NCBI GenBank assembly: GCA_964556565.1
Contig: CAZKWF010000001.1
Span: 62,001-126,000 of the forward strand
From: SOJZ01 sp964556565
Lineage (GTDB): Archaea > Thermoproteota > Bathyarchaeia > Bathyarchaeales > Bathyarchaeaceae
DNA: 64,000 bases
Reading direction: 5' to 3'
Part shown: piece by piece, positions 53,353 to 62,049 of the stretch
How positions within the stretch are numbered: the first letter of the stretch is position 1
How the letters are laid out: each line of letters opens with the position of its first letter
The notes under the pieces: model-generated
Told to the model about the DNA's origin: nothing
The model's input: the letters and a program-made list of their open reading frames with translations, nothing else
Database searches by the model: none
Translations under genes and position numbers: made by a program

Positions 53353-53970
53353 CTAAAACTTCATGTATTCTTCTCGAATTCCCTCTTTAGTGATGATGAA
53401 AAAATCCGCACCGTCGCCGCTCATGATATCTCGGCTTACTGCTGATTTTATGGCTCTAACCACAAGCGCTTTCGCTTCCTCGACAGGCATGTTCTCTTTG
53501 AATCCTTCCTCTAAGACTCCAACAGCGATAGCTGCTCCAGAGCCTACAACAGCGAATTTGTCAGGGATGAGCGATCCTAATATGTCTAGTGAGTAAAGGG
53601 TTGCTCCCTCTTCGTCGATTCCACCTATCAGAGTTTGGGTAATGAGTGGGGCTAGACGTCGATTGAAGAGCAAGTTAGACATCAGTTTAGCAGCAGACTT
53701 GACAGGCATCGGTCTTCCCGTGTCGAGACTGAAAAGGTTTGCGTAAGCCTCCATTTCACGAACCAAGATTTGCATATCGGAAACCAATCCTGCACATGCT
53801 GCACCAATTCTGTCAGTTATCTTGAAAACCTTCTTTCCAACCCGGCTAACCACCATGTAGCCATACGAAACCCTCTTTTCAGAGGCTAGTATCACCCCGT
53901 CGGAGCAGACGACACCTATAGTAGTTGCGCCTGGGATATAGAGATATCGTGACTGTGCTTGTTCATCCAA
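53353..53970 (-). CDS. psmB: Proteasome beta subunit
   Basis: 205 residues. The precursor has a short propeptide ending in GA before TTIGVVCSDGVILASEKRVS, so the active-site Thr is exposed after cleavage; Asp (DGV) and Lys (EKR) follow at the usual positions. YGYMVVSRVGKKVFKITDRIG, MSGDGADFFIITKEG and the rest match archaeal beta subunits that form the inner rings of the 20S particle. No alpha subunit or PAN is in the window. Confidence 0.95.
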   Translation of the reverse strand: MDEQAQSRYLYIPGATTIGVVCSDGVILASEKRVSYGYMVVSRVGKKVFKITDRIGAACAGLVSDMQILVREMEAYANLFSLDTGRPMPVKSAAKLMSNLLFNRRLAPLITQTLIGGIDEEGATLYSLDILGSLIPDKFAVVGSGAAIAVGVLEEGFKENMPVEEAKALVVRAIKSAVSRDIMSGDGADFFIITKEGIREEYMKF

Positions 53971-54238
53971 GTTTGTTTCCCCCGTTCATGCACTAAAAGG
54001 TTAAGAGACTATTAAATTTAACCGCAAAATTTTAAACTTTCCTCTAGACTAAACACTATGAAGTTTATCTTCAAATCTTTGACATAGAGCTGAGGAATTA
54101 ACGTGGTCTACGTTTGTTGCTGAGAATCAGTGGAATCTGGTACGCAGTTATCGTGGAAAGCGAAAAGGTCTTTGGTTCCTTCGTTGGAAAGCTTTTTTAG
54201 GGCTTCTTTTTAATCATCATCATTCTTAGAGGGATTGC

Positions 54239-54721
54239 ATGAAAGAAAAGTTGCTGGAAGAAGAGATTGGAGATTTGTTACGCAAGCATAAACTGAAGAT
54301 TGGGGTCGCAGAATCAGCTACAGGAGGACTAATATCACATAAAATAACAAATATTCCGGGCAGCTCTGAATATTTTGAAGGATCTATAATTTCTTACAGT
54401 AACAAAGTAAAAACGAATCTTTTAGCCGTCAAGGAAAGTACCCTCAGAAATTATGGGGCGGTGAGCTCTGAAACTAGTAAAGAAATGGCTCAGAGAGTCA
54501 GAAGAGAAATGGACACTGATATAGGCTTGGCGTCTACAGGCATTGCTGGACCTAGCGGTGGCACTTCAGAAAAACCTGTTGGTCTGGTCTATATCGGATT
54601 GGCAACCAAAGATGTTCTTATATCTAGAAAATATATTTTTCATGGAAATCGGGATGAAAATAAAAAGACTTTCTCACATGCAGCTTTAAACACACTGAAG
54701 AAATATCTATCGGAATTATGA
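54239..54721 (+). CDS. pncC: CinA C-terminal domain protein, probable nicotinamide-nucleotide amidase
   Basis: 160 residues, the stand-alone CinA C-terminal domain: AESATGGLISHKITNIPGSSEYFEGSIISYSNKVK, then AVSSETSKEMAQRVRRE and ASTGIAGPSGGTSEKPVGLVYIGLA. This domain deamidates nicotinamide mononucleotide to nicotinate mononucleotide. The next gene is NadM, which adenylylates that product, so the pair is a small NAD-recycling unit. The stop is 28 bases before nadM. Confidence 0.9.
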   Translation: MKEKLLEEEIGDLLRKHKLKIGVAESATGGLISHKITNIPGSSEYFEGSIISYSNKVKTNLLAVKESTLRNYGAVSSETSKEMAQRVRREMDTDIGLASTGIAGPSGGTSEKPVGLVYIGLATKDVLISRKYIFHGNRDENKKTFSHAALNTLKKYLSEL

Positions 54722-54749
54722 TAAGTTATTTGAAAAGTGGCGAAGAATC

Positions 54750-55250
54750 GTGAAGGGCCTATTCGTGGGGAGGTTTCAACCTTTTCATCTGGGGCATTTA
54801 AAAGCCATAAAATGGATCTTAGAAAGATGCGAAAACATAACTGTCGTAATAGGAAGTTCACAGGAATCCTTCACCAAGAAAAACCCATTTACATTTGAAG
54901 AAAGAAAAGAGATGATCAAAAGATCGTTAGAAAAAGAAAGTGTTAAAGAAGAACAATATGAAATAATCGGGATTCCTGACGTTTTTAATTGTGAACGTTG
55001 GGTTAAAAGCATTTTAAGCAAAGCAAAATTTGACGTTGTTTTCACAAAAAGCCTCTGGGTAAAACAATGTTTTGACCTTTTTGAAATCACTGTGAAAGAA
55101 CATCCCATGTTTGGACGTTATTCCGCTAGAAAAATTAGGAGAATGATGAAAGAAGATGAAGATTGGGAAGAACTTGTTCCGAGGACAGTAAGTAAATCCG
55201 TCAAGGAAATTCGCGGCATAGAAAGGCTGCGGGACGGTAAAAACAGATAA
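54750..55250 (+). CDS. nadM: Nicotinamide/nicotinate mononucleotide adenylyltransferase (archaeal NadM)
   Basis: 166 residues from a GTG. GLFVGRFQPFHLGHLKAIKWIL carries the nucleotidyl transferase H-x-G-H motif; SSQESFTKKNPFTFEERKEMI and the C-terminal GRYSARKIRRMMKEDEDWEELVP (ISGTxIR-like region) complete the archaeal NadM plan. It forms NAD or its deamido form from ATP and mononucleotide. A 28-base gap separates it from pncC, so they are probably co-transcribed. Confidence 0.93.
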   Translation: MKGLFVGRFQPFHLGHLKAIKWILERCENITVVIGSSQESFTKKNPFTFEERKEMIKRSLEKESVKEEQYEIIGIPDVFNCERWVKSILSKAKFDVVFTKSLWVKQCFDLFEITVKEHPMFGRYSARKIRRMMKEDEDWEELVPRTVSKSVKEIRGIERLRDGKNR

Positions 55251-55366
55251 ATTTTCATCGATAAACGCTTGAAGTTTCTATAACTTTTTAACGAGTTCAA
55301 ATCTTGTGCTTTGATGAAGCTTTCAATATCTTTGTCAACTTGAGTTCCCTATTTTTGAAAGAAACA

Positions 55367-55376
55367 TTTATATTAC
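55367..55376 (+). promoter_or_regulatory. TATA box of the ArsR-like gene pair
   Basis: TTTATATTAC, about 65-72 bases before the ATG at 55439, predicts a start of transcription near 55395-55400, exactly where the inverted repeat begins. Confidence 0.55.
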
Positions 55377-55398
55377 TCTATCTCTATTTGATGTTTCT

Positions 55399-55426
55399 CT
55401 AATAGAAATCGATAAAAATCGATTAG
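55399..55426 (+). promoter_or_regulatory. Inverted repeat, candidate operator of the ArsR-like gene
   Basis: CTAATAGAAATCGATAAAAA then TCGATTAG: two near-mirror arms (ATCGAT on each side, CTAAT/ATTAG at the ends, with an off-centre insertion). It spans the predicted start of transcription just before a winged-helix regulator gene, the usual place for an autorepressor site. Confidence 0.5.
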
Positions 55427-55438
55427 AAAGAGGCAAAA

Positions 55439-55999
55439 ATGAAAATGTCGGAAGAATTGAAAGATGAAATGAAAAAACTCAAGGAAGAACTAGCTAATAT
55501 GAAGGAACAACTAAGTGAAATGTCGGATAGACTGCGAAGGAAGCCTCGAGGTTTCCACATAGACATGGGGGGAAAAATACACGACTACGTTGGGGACATT
55601 ATGGAAGGAGTGGCAGAAGGAATCAGCGGCGAACTTGAAAGATCAGTGTTCATCGGCCCACACGGCGTAAGAGTGTCTAGAGGAAGACGCGAAGAAGATA
55701 TAGTCAAAACTGACCCGGCAAAAGCAGCTTCTGCAATGAGCGCCCTCGGAAACGAGCATAGGCTGAGAGTTCTCGGGGAACTTGTGTACGGTGGACGATA
55801 CATTAGCGAACTGCAAGACAAGCTTTCTGAAATCACCGCTAGCACGCTTTCCAGTCACCTCGACGTCCTTGAAAAGGCTGGTCTTGTAGCTCAAGAGAAG
55901 GTTAGGGGAAGATATCTAATCACCATACCCGGAAGAATGGCGTACAAGATGGCGAAAAAAATCGCCAGACTCATCGAGAAGGAACTGGAACCAGAATGA
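55439..55999 (+). CDS. ArsR-like winged-helix regulator with N-terminal coiled coil
   Basis: 186 residues. The start is a coiled coil (SEELKDEMKKLKEELANMKEQLSEMSDRLRRK), then a Gly-rich DUF-like middle (DMGGKIHDYVGDIMEGVAEGISGELE), then MSALGNEHRLRVLGELVYGGRYISELQDKLSEITASTLSSHLDVLEKAGLVAQEKVRGRYLITIPG, an ArsR-type winged helix with the standard recognition helix. No Cys pairs, so not a classic metal sensor. It overlaps the next gene by 4 bases. An inverted repeat at the promoter suggests autoregulation. The ligand is unknown. Confidence 0.83.
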   Translation: MKMSEELKDEMKKLKEELANMKEQLSEMSDRLRRKPRGFHIDMGGKIHDYVGDIMEGVAEGISGELERSVFIGPHGVRVSRGRREEDIVKTDPAKAASAMSALGNEHRLRVLGELVYGGRYISELQDKLSEITASTLSSHLDVLEKAGLVAQEKVRGRYLITIPGRMAYKMAKKIARLIEKELEPE

Positions 56000-56616
56000 G
56001 ATATCTAAATCATAAACTTAGTAATGAACCTCTGAAGATTGTCGAAGACACAACACTGTTGAAAAACGAAAGATGCGTTGTGGATGCCCTAGAAGGCTCC
56101 TTAGCTCTCCCTATACTAATTGACGAAAAGGTTCAAGGATACGTTTTCCACGGGACAGGTAAACTCGTGGTAGACTCGATTATTGAGACAACGAAAGGAG
56201 CCGTCGGAAAACCTACTGTCAAAGACTTGAAACACCCATTTATGATGCTTGGAGGGGCTGAAGAAATCAAAGATAATTTAGGTGACGCTGAAACCTCTGA
56301 TCTACAGAATGCAGGTTACGAAAGCGTAGACGCCTTTATAGAGCATGCAGAAGAACTCTGTGGACGTATGTTGAAAGGAAAACACTGCCACGTAGACTTC
56401 GATGGAAAAGGCTCTCGATTGTTCGCATTTCTGAATGAAGAAGGCAAAATAGATATTTTGGTCTCAAAAAACGACAAGTTGGTGTACAAGTCGGAAAGGA
56501 AGGTCTATCTATCAAAAGGAAGCAAAAGCGTTTTGAAACGTCCCCAAGAGATCATAGTGTCGAGAAAAGGAAAAACAGTGGTTATCGCCAACAACGACAT
56601 CTTGATTGAGAAATAG
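55996..56616 (+). CDS. Unknown protein co-transcribed with the ArsR-like regulator
   Basis: 206 residues, ATG overlapping the preceding stop. No family is recognised. The first half (VVDALEGSLALPILIDEKVQGYVFHGTGKLVVDSIIETTKGAVGKP) reads as a beta-barrel-like domain, the middle is helical (EHAEELCGRMLKGKHCHVDFDG) and the end is a second strand-rich piece with VIANNDILIEK. Coupling with the regulator suggests a sensor, ligand-binding partner or regulated function. Confidence 0.65.
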   Translation: MRYLNHKLSNEPLKIVEDTTLLKNERCVVDALEGSLALPILIDEKVQGYVFHGTGKLVVDSIIETTKGAVGKPTVKDLKHPFMMLGGAEEIKDNLGDAETSDLQNAGYESVDAFIEHAEELCGRMLKGKHCHVDFDGKGSRLFAFLNEEGKIDILVSKNDKLVYKSERKVYLSKGSKSVLKRPQEIIVSRKGKTVVIANNDILIEK

Positions 56617-56670
56617 CTCTAATACAAAAAATTGAAAGTCAACCAAGCCTGAGAGTCTTGTCTTTTGAAA

Positions 56671-57489
56671 CTAGCGAGCAGACGAGAAAAGAGACACACA
56701 AATAGGATCCCCTATTTTCACCTTGAGCGCTTCAGAGGCGTTCCCCTGATTTACAGAGACTTCCAGAAAGCCGCTACTTCCAATGAGCACCAACGGCGTT
56801 TTGACTGGAACCTCTCCATAGGCTGAGCAAAACTTCAACTTCAACACTCTTTTTCTAAACTTCACGTAAAGCAGACAGCCCTCTTTCATACCAACCTTTG
56901 TAAGGTCCTTTGTTGAGATGTTACTGACGACATTGCCGAAATCATCTATGTAAAGAACCTCTCCGAGCAAACCGCCTTTTACCATTCGAGGTTTCGCAAA
57001 TTCAGGAATCAAATAGTCATGGATTTCTGAACCAAACTCAGAGGGGGTGCATCCTTTAGCGAGGTGTGCAGCTGCTGAAGCGAAAATGTCTCTACCATGA
57101 AAAGTTCTTGAAATCGTTGGAAGCATGTAGTGCGGGTTGCTAATGTTATAAACATGGTGTATTCCTTCCCTTTGAGCAGAAAGCATGAGGAGACCGTTAT
57201 CGGGACCCACGTAGAAATAACGTTTAGTTTCAACGATGAGAGGACGCCGCTTGGTTCCAACTCCAGGATCTACAACAGCCACGTGAACAGTGCCCACTGG
57301 AAAATACGGCGCCGCAGAAGCGAGCACAAAGGCGCCCATGTGTATGTTGAACTTTTCAATCTGATGGCTTATGTCTATGATGCGTGCCTCGGGACAGATG
57401 GAAAGCATCACTGCCTTCATTTCTGCTACGTATGGGTCTTTTACACCAAAATCGGAGAGCAAAGTTATAAGCGGTATAGTTAACCTCAT
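56671..57489 (-). CDS. SAM hydrolase / hydroxide adenosyltransferase (DUF62)
   Basis: 272 residues from the ATG at 57489 (frame open to 57522). TLLSDFGVKDPYVAEMKAVM, DISHQIEKFNIHMGAFVLASAAPYFPVGTVHVAVVDPGVGTKRRP, YVGPDNGLLM, RTFHGRDIFASAAAHLAKG and YIDDFGNVVSNI are all family landmarks (Asp, Arg and His around the SAM adenosyl group). These enzymes split S-adenosylmethionine to adenosine and methionine with a hydroxide; they are relatives of the bacterial fluorinase/chlorinase but without halide preference. Convergent with the ArsR-like pair. Confidence 0.9.
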   Translation of the reverse strand: MRLTIPLITLLSDFGVKDPYVAEMKAVMLSICPEARIIDISHQIEKFNIHMGAFVLASAAPYFPVGTVHVAVVDPGVGTKRRPLIVETKRYFYVGPDNGLLMLSAQREGIHHVYNISNPHYMLPTISRTFHGRDIFASAAAHLAKGCTPSEFGSEIHDYLIPEFAKPRMVKGGLLGEVLYIDDFGNVVSNISTKDLTKVGMKEGCLLYVKFRKRVLKLKFCSAYGEVPVKTPLVLIGSSGFLEVSVNQGNASEALKVKIGDPICVSLFSSAR

Positions 57490-58034
57490 AGTCTTCGTAT
57501 TTCTTTCCCTTTTTGAGTTCATAATACTTTCGAACTATGCCTTTTACTTCTTTCATTAGGTTGTGACGTATCCCACATCTCACCTAATCACGCTTTCAGA
57601 TGTAGCCCTAGAAGCAATCAGGTATAGAAGATTCCTCCATAAACTTGAAATTCTAGAAATGAGAAAAGAGACTCAGGGAATGCGTGTTAGGCTTTAAAAA
57701 TAAGCCCTGAAAGAGAAAGGAGAGATTTTTCTATACACGCACCCCTTCATCGGGAACAGAGTGTGCATCATAATTTCTATATATATTTTTTGCAAATATC
57801 TTACAGTCATATATCTTAGGGTAATATATGGACAATCTGGTAGAGAACAATTAGAGATTCATTTCAACTATACTCATGTAAGAACTTGACATTTTCATCC
57901 ATGAGCGCTTAGAAGATGTGAAACTCGACAGATGGGTAGTTATTTTTTGTATCATTGCTCTGAATCGCAGAATTACTCCACAGCAATTTTCTAGTATCCT
58001 TTATCTCTCTGAAATCTCATCATTAAACTGAAGA
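57490..58034. other. 545-base gap with at most one doubtful small gene
   Basis: A 44-residue plus-strand frame from GTG 57563 to 57697 (with SHLITLSDVALEAIRYRR in the middle) may be real but lacks a good ribosome site and its start overlaps nothing. Very A/T-rich stretches at 57776-57832 and CTTTATCTC near 57998-58006 mark the promoter region of the kinase gene. Confidence 0.45.
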
Positions 58035-58817
58035 GTGTTGTTGCATCAAGACGAACAAATTCCTCTAGAGCAACTCAATGAGGAGAAATACGCTCGAGTC
58101 TTGTGTTATCCAAAATATGATTCAAAGGAATTAACAAAACGTCTTGAGGAGCTAAAGAGGCTCGGCATTAAGACACTAGAGTTCTCTGGAGGAAAAACAG
58201 CTTTCAACGTACCAGTTTTAGGTAAGGGCTGCGTAGGCATAGTAGTTGCTGCGCACACACACAGAGGAAAGGCTGCATTGAAAATCCGCAGGGTAGACGC
58301 AGATAGAGCTGGGATGCAACACGAAGCGGAGATGTTGAGAAAAGCAAACGCTGTCAGGGTAGGTCCGAATCTGCTCGATGTAACAGAAAACTTCCTTCTA
58401 ATGGAGTTTATTGAAGGAACATTGTTTCCAAAGTGGGTTGAAACGTCTAGTGGAAAGGGAACGAGGGCCAGGACTCAGCTGGTCTTGCGAAACGTCTTAG
58501 AGCAGTCCTGGAGACTGGACGAAGAAGGCTTAGACCATGGAGAGTTGAGCACAGCTCCAAAACATATTCTAGTACGAATGAATGACGAACCTTGCATAGT
58601 AGATTTCGAAACCGCCAGTGTCAACCGAAGAGTTTCCAACGTAACCTCAATCTGTCAATATCTCTTCTTGGGGAGCCATGTCGCAAAGATGATAAAGAGG
58701 AAACTCGGTAAAATCGATAAAGCACAACTAATAGAGACCTTGAGAAACTATAAGCAAGGGCGTACACTGGAAAACTTCGAAAATATCTTGAACGCATGCA
58801 AACTCCGTAAGGTTTAG
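58035..58817 (+). CDS. RIO/Bud32-like protein kinase
   Basis: 260 residues from a GTG. LGKGCVGIVVAAHTHRGKAALKIRRVDADRAGMQHEAEML gives the Gly-rich loop, the ATP-binding Lys (ALKI) and an Asp/Glu pair; LMEFIEGTLF marks the hinge; DHGELSTAPKHILV is the catalytic loop (the D of HxD is in the unusual order D-H-G-E) and CIVDFETA the metal-binding DFE. This is the RIO-like/lipopolysaccharide-kinase-like branch rather than classic Ser/Thr kinases. It stands just before tRNA-Pro; Bud32 acts in tRNA threonylcarbamoylation, but no Kae1 gene is near. Confidence 0.8.
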   Translation: MLLHQDEQIPLEQLNEEKYARVLCYPKYDSKELTKRLEELKRLGIKTLEFSGGKTAFNVPVLGKGCVGIVVAAHTHRGKAALKIRRVDADRAGMQHEAEMLRKANAVRVGPNLLDVTENFLLMEFIEGTLFPKWVETSSGKGTRARTQLVLRNVLEQSWRLDEEGLDHGELSTAPKHILVRMNDEPCIVDFETASVNRRVSNVTSICQYLFLGSHVAKMIKRKLGKIDKAQLIETLRNYKQGRTLENFENILNACKLRKV

Positions 58818-58852
58818 AAAGGCAACTAACAAAAAGTTGATGTGCAGAATTT

Positions 58853-58928
58853 GGGGTCGTGGTCCAGTTTGGTCTAAGATTCGCGCTTGGGGTGTGCGAG
58901 ATCCGGGGTTCAAATCCCCGCGACCCCA
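58853..58928 (+). tRNA. tRNA-Pro (anticodon GGG)
   Basis: A complete cloverleaf can be folded by hand. Acceptor stem GGGGTCG/CGACCCC is perfect. D-arm GTCC-loop-AGAT has one C-A mismatch and conserved G18 G19. Anticodon stem CGCGC/GTGCG encloses TTGGGGT, anticodon GGG (34-36) after T33 with G37. Variable loop AGATC and T-arm CGGGG-TTCAAAT-CCCCG. Discriminator A at 58928. The next three bases (58929-58931) are CCA, so the 3' end is encoded. No intron. It lies 35 bases after the kinase gene and is followed by the convergent CCA-adding enzyme gene. Confidence 0.93.
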
Positions 58929-58958
58929 CCAAAGAAAAAACATCAGAGGCTTTTACTT

Positions 58959-60377
58959 TCACATGAGCCATCTGGGTTTTCCTTTCAGATATTCTATTAG
59001 AAACTTCGCAAATTCGGGACTAGATGAATACAGCCTCACGACTCCTTCATTCACCAAAACTTCGAGACTGCTTGGAATAGTTTGAGAAATTAGGTATGCT
59101 ACGCCAACATGTCTTCCGCCTTCCTTTAATTTCTCGGTGAACAGTTTCACCACATCTGTGTATTTTCGTTTTATTTCTACCATCCAGCGACCCGCTTCTA
59201 CGTATGGCCCCGAGATCGTGTGCGACACTCCAACGTGTTTTTGCAAAAAGCTCTTACACTCTGCTCTTTTCCTGATAGGAGGCCCTAAATGTTTCTTCAT
59301 AAATGGGAGGAAACGCTGTTCTACCTCGAAGACAAATAAGTTAAGGTTTTCTTCATCGCTCCAAGCAACATCACGAACGACATTAAAATCGTATTGTTGA
59401 AGCATTTTACGCAGTGACCGTTGAGACTTGTAGAGTTGACCCCACAGAACGTCTGAGACTGCTTTCACCGCTCCGAATTTCACAAAAACGATGGTTGATC
59501 CCCGAGTTTTTATAGCGCTGATCAATCCTTTAGCATCTAAGGTTTTAACATCTTTTGGATAAAAGAATTCCAGGCTGGGACTTTGAAGAAACGCCCTTGC
59601 CGCAACAACAAGCTCATCCAACCGTTTCTTTCTCACCGCTGCCGCCACGTTTCTTCCCTTATCAGCAGGATCCACCAAAACAAGCGGTCCTTCAAAAATT
59701 CTTCCCGCCTCTTTTTCTCTTCCCTTATAATACCCTTCATAATCGATGATTCCTTTTTCCTTCCAGTCTGCTACCGCCTTCAAAACTTCTACAAACGATC
59801 CGTAGTTAAGAATGAGAAGTTCGCAAAGGTATCCGCTGAACCCACCGATCTTTATTTCAGCGCCGTAAACGCCAATGCCCTTCATGAATTTCTTTAAGAG
59901 CCTAACCTCTCCGCGTATAGTTTCATCTAAAAGGGGTTTCATATAATCGGTGTGAAACGGAGTTCTATCAGTGGCGCTGACCCACCTGCCCCGCTTGACT
60001 TGATAACACGGGACGATGTTCACTCGCACCTCGTCGACTATAGACTCAAGATAAGGATGCTCGGCGAATCTTTCAATCTGCTTGGAACCCTCGGTGGCTT
60101 TTCTAGCGATTTCTAGGCAAGTGGTTCCAAACGATTCGCGTGGCAAGGTGGTTGACACACGCATGAAAATGTCTATGTCCGGCTCTTCGCTCAGCCAAGT
60201 GTCTTTTGCAACTGAGCCTTCCACCCTCACCTTAGCATCTATCCCAGCTTCCTTAGCCGCAGCTGTTACTTTGTTTACCAGTCTGTCGGCTAACTCGAGA
60301 ATACGTTTTCTTTTTTCGCTGCTGGGGGTGACTTTTTTCAGAACATCTGCGCATACTTCTTTAAGAGTTGAGCTCAA
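58959..60377 (-). CDS. cca: CCA-adding enzyme (archaeal class I tRNA nucleotidyltransferase)
   Basis: 472 residues. VRVEGSVAKDTWLSEEPDIDIFMRV is the nucleotidyl-transferase head with the two catalytic Asp (DID) and its Gly-Ser lead; further on KIGGFSGYLCELLIL, a tail domain and LGPPIRKRAECKSFLQKH. The enzyme adds CCA to tRNA 3' ends without a template and is essential where CCA is not encoded. It is convergent with tRNA-Pro, whose own CCA is encoded. Confidence 0.95.
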   Translation of the reverse strand: MSSTLKEVCADVLKKVTPSSEKRKRILELADRLVNKVTAAAKEAGIDAKVRVEGSVAKDTWLSEEPDIDIFMRVSTTLPRESFGTTCLEIARKATEGSKQIERFAEHPYLESIVDEVRVNIVPCYQVKRGRWVSATDRTPFHTDYMKPLLDETIRGEVRLLKKFMKGIGVYGAEIKIGGFSGYLCELLILNYGSFVEVLKAVADWKEKGIIDYEGYYKGREKEAGRIFEGPLVLVDPADKGRNVAAAVRKKRLDELVVAARAFLQSPSLEFFYPKDVKTLDAKGLISAIKTRGSTIVFVKFGAVKAVSDVLWGQLYKSQRSLRKMLQQYDFNVVRDVAWSDEENLNLFVFEVEQRFLPFMKKHLGPPIRKRAECKSFLQKHVGVSHTISGPYVEAGRWMVEIKRKYTDVVKLFTEKLKEGGRHVGVAYLISQTIPSSLEVLVNEGVVRLYSSSPEFAKFLIEYLKGKPRWLM

Positions 60378-60410
60378 ATGATGTCACCTGATGAAACCGT
60401 TTTCTATGCT

Positions 60411-60974
60411 TCAATGGCAAACTTCTCTTAAGGTCGAGTAGATCGGCCCTTTTGGCGTCAAAACGCTCTTTTTCAGCTTCAAGCAGTTAGCCTTAACAAC
60501 GCCGAACTCGTAGTCTGCCAGCTCTTCGATGCATTGGGCGAGTTCAGCTTTGTTTCGTCCTGTTTTTACGCGGGCAATTGTGAGATGTGGATTGAATCCT
60601 TTCGGGTCTGGTCTAAAGCCTAGTTTCTGGAGGCGTGGTTCCAGTTGACTGGAGATATTTGTAAGTTCGTCTGCGCCTTTTCGGATTCCAGCCCAAACAA
60701 CCCGTGTGTATTTCAAACTGGGAAACGCTCCTAGGCCTCTGATTTCCACGTTAAACGGAGTAAACGAAACATTGTTCATTTCTTCATGAATCGAGTCAAT
60801 CATGCTGAGGGATATGTTTCCGAGGAATCGCATGGTTATATGTATGTTTCGTGGTTGAACAAGCTTCAAACTTGCGCCCGTATTAACGAGGATGCCTTGG
60901 GCTTCTGAAAACTTTCTCAGCAACGACCCACTGTCAATGTCAAATGCGATGAAACTTCGAATTTTCTCTGACAT
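60411..60974 (-). CDS. thpR: RNA 2',3'-cyclic phosphodiesterase (ThpR/LigT)
   Basis: 187 residues with the two H-x-T-x motifs of the 2H family: NIHITMRFLGN and NPHLTIARVKTG. RSFIAFDID starts the protein and VWAGIRKGADELTNISSQLEPRLQKLGF separates the motifs. ThpR opens 2',3'-cyclic phosphates, such as those left by tRNA splicing or cleavage. It lies 33 bases upstream of the CCA enzyme on the same strand, so the two are probably co-transcribed. Confidence 0.92.
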   Translation of the reverse strand: MSEKIRSFIAFDIDSGSLLRKFSEAQGILVNTGASLKLVQPRNIHITMRFLGNISLSMIDSIHEEMNNVSFTPFNVEIRGLGAFPSLKYTRVVWAGIRKGADELTNISSQLEPRLQKLGFRPDPKGFNPHLTIARVKTGRNKAELAQCIEELADYEFGVVKANCLKLKKSVLTPKGPIYSTLREVCH

Positions 60975-61080
60975 GGCAACTCATTCCTGCCAATTCTCGT
61001 AAATCTATTAATTCTGTTGCGTTTAAAGGTTTTAAGTCGAGCATGTGGATACATTTACAACGTGCGAGTATGATGTGGTG

Positions 61081-61644
61081 ATGAAGGAAAAAGCCGTTGT
61101 AGGCGTAGCTGGCATGCCCGGCTCTGGGAAGGCAACAGTCAAGGAGATTGCTCAAGAAATGGGCTATTCAATTGTTGTGATGGGAGGCGAGATACGTGAA
61201 GAGGCTAAGCGAAGGAAACTGAAGCCCACGCCGGAAAACCTCGGCCAACTCATGCTTAAGCTCAGGAAAGAGGAGGGTCAAGCTGTAGTAGCCAGACGAT
61301 GTGCTCCAAAAATCGAAAGCGCAGAAGAAAAAGTTGTTATCGTTGATGGAATTCGAAGCTTACATGAGGTAAACGAGTTCAAGAAACGCTTTCCAAACTT
61401 CTTTCTCATTGCCATTCATGCATCGCCTGAAACAAGGTTCCAACGTCTCTTCCAAAGGAAGCGAAGCGACGATCCAAAGAGTTGGGAGACCTTTATAGAA
61501 CGCGATTTAAGGGAGCTCAGTGTCGGTCTAGGAGATGTCATAGCCACAGCGGATTACATGCTGATAAACGAGGGGACGAGGGTGCAATTTAAGGGAAGAG
61601 TACTCAAAGTTTTGGAGAGTGTGGTAGAGAAGTGGATGAGATAG
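61081..61644 (+). CDS. UPF0200-type P-loop protein (dephospho-CoA kinase-like fold)
   Basis: 187 residues from ATG 61081, which follows GTGGTG; the frame is open from 61045. Walker A GMPGSGKAT (Lys-Ala-Thr in place of Lys-Ser/Thr-Thr), VIVDGIRS as Walker B and FIERDLRE in the lid region, all of UPF0200. It sits with a 13-base overlap before UPF0201, a pair often adjacent or fused in archaea. Phosphate acceptor unknown; nucleotide or coenzyme kinase activity is plausible. Confidence 0.82.
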   Translation: MKEKAVVGVAGMPGSGKATVKEIAQEMGYSIVVMGGEIREEAKRRKLKPTPENLGQLMLKLRKEEGQAVVARRCAPKIESAEEKVVIVDGIRSLHEVNEFKKRFPNFFLIAIHASPETRFQRLFQRKRSDDPKSWETFIERDLRELSVGLGDVIATADYMLINEGTRVQFKGRVLKVLESVVEKWMR

Positions 61645-62048
61645 ACGTTCACGTTGAGGTTAAAGTCAATCCCACTGAGGATTTGGAAAAAGTGAAGAAG
61701 GCGGTGGAAAACATCTTCGGAAACATAGAGTTCGAGGTTACACCTGAAGAACGGGGCAACCTGCTCGTCGCAGAAGCCAAGGGTATCGATGGGCTTACAA
61801 CGCTTCGTGATTTGCTTCGTCGGGAGAGGATTCGTGATGCTGCACGTCGTGTGTTTTTTGAAGGGTTAAGCAAGAAATCCGTAGTCTTCTATTTGAACAA
61901 GCAAGTTGCGTATGTGGGGCACATTTCATTCTCTGCGCCTGTGGGAGAATCACCGTTAGGACCAATCAAAGTTCAAATCCGCTGTGACAATCCACAAGAG
62001 CTCATTAAATGGTTAGCTCCAAAGACAACCAAACGCAAACAGAAATAA
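61632..62048 (+). CDS. UPF0201 protein
   Basis: 138 residues from a GTG that overlaps the UPF0200 gene. EVKVNPTEDLEKVKKAVENIF, the VTPEERGNLLVAEAKG segment, LLRRERIRDAARRVFFEGLSKKSVVFYLNKQVAYVGHISF and a basic end identify UPF0201, an archaeal fold related to RNA-binding domains (L5-like). Its constant company with UPF0200 suggests shared function; none is known to me. Confidence 0.85.
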   Translation: MDEIDVHVEVKVNPTEDLEKVKKAVENIFGNIEFEVTPEERGNLLVAEAKGIDGLTTLRDLLRRERIRDAARRVFFEGLSKKSVVFYLNKQVAYVGHISFSAPVGESPLGPIKVQIRCDNPQELIKWLAPKTTKRKQK

Positions 62049-62049
62049 T

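Noticed and set aside
57563..57697. 44-codon frame in the gap before the kinase gene
   Set aside because: Weak start context and no recognised family; kept only as a remark.
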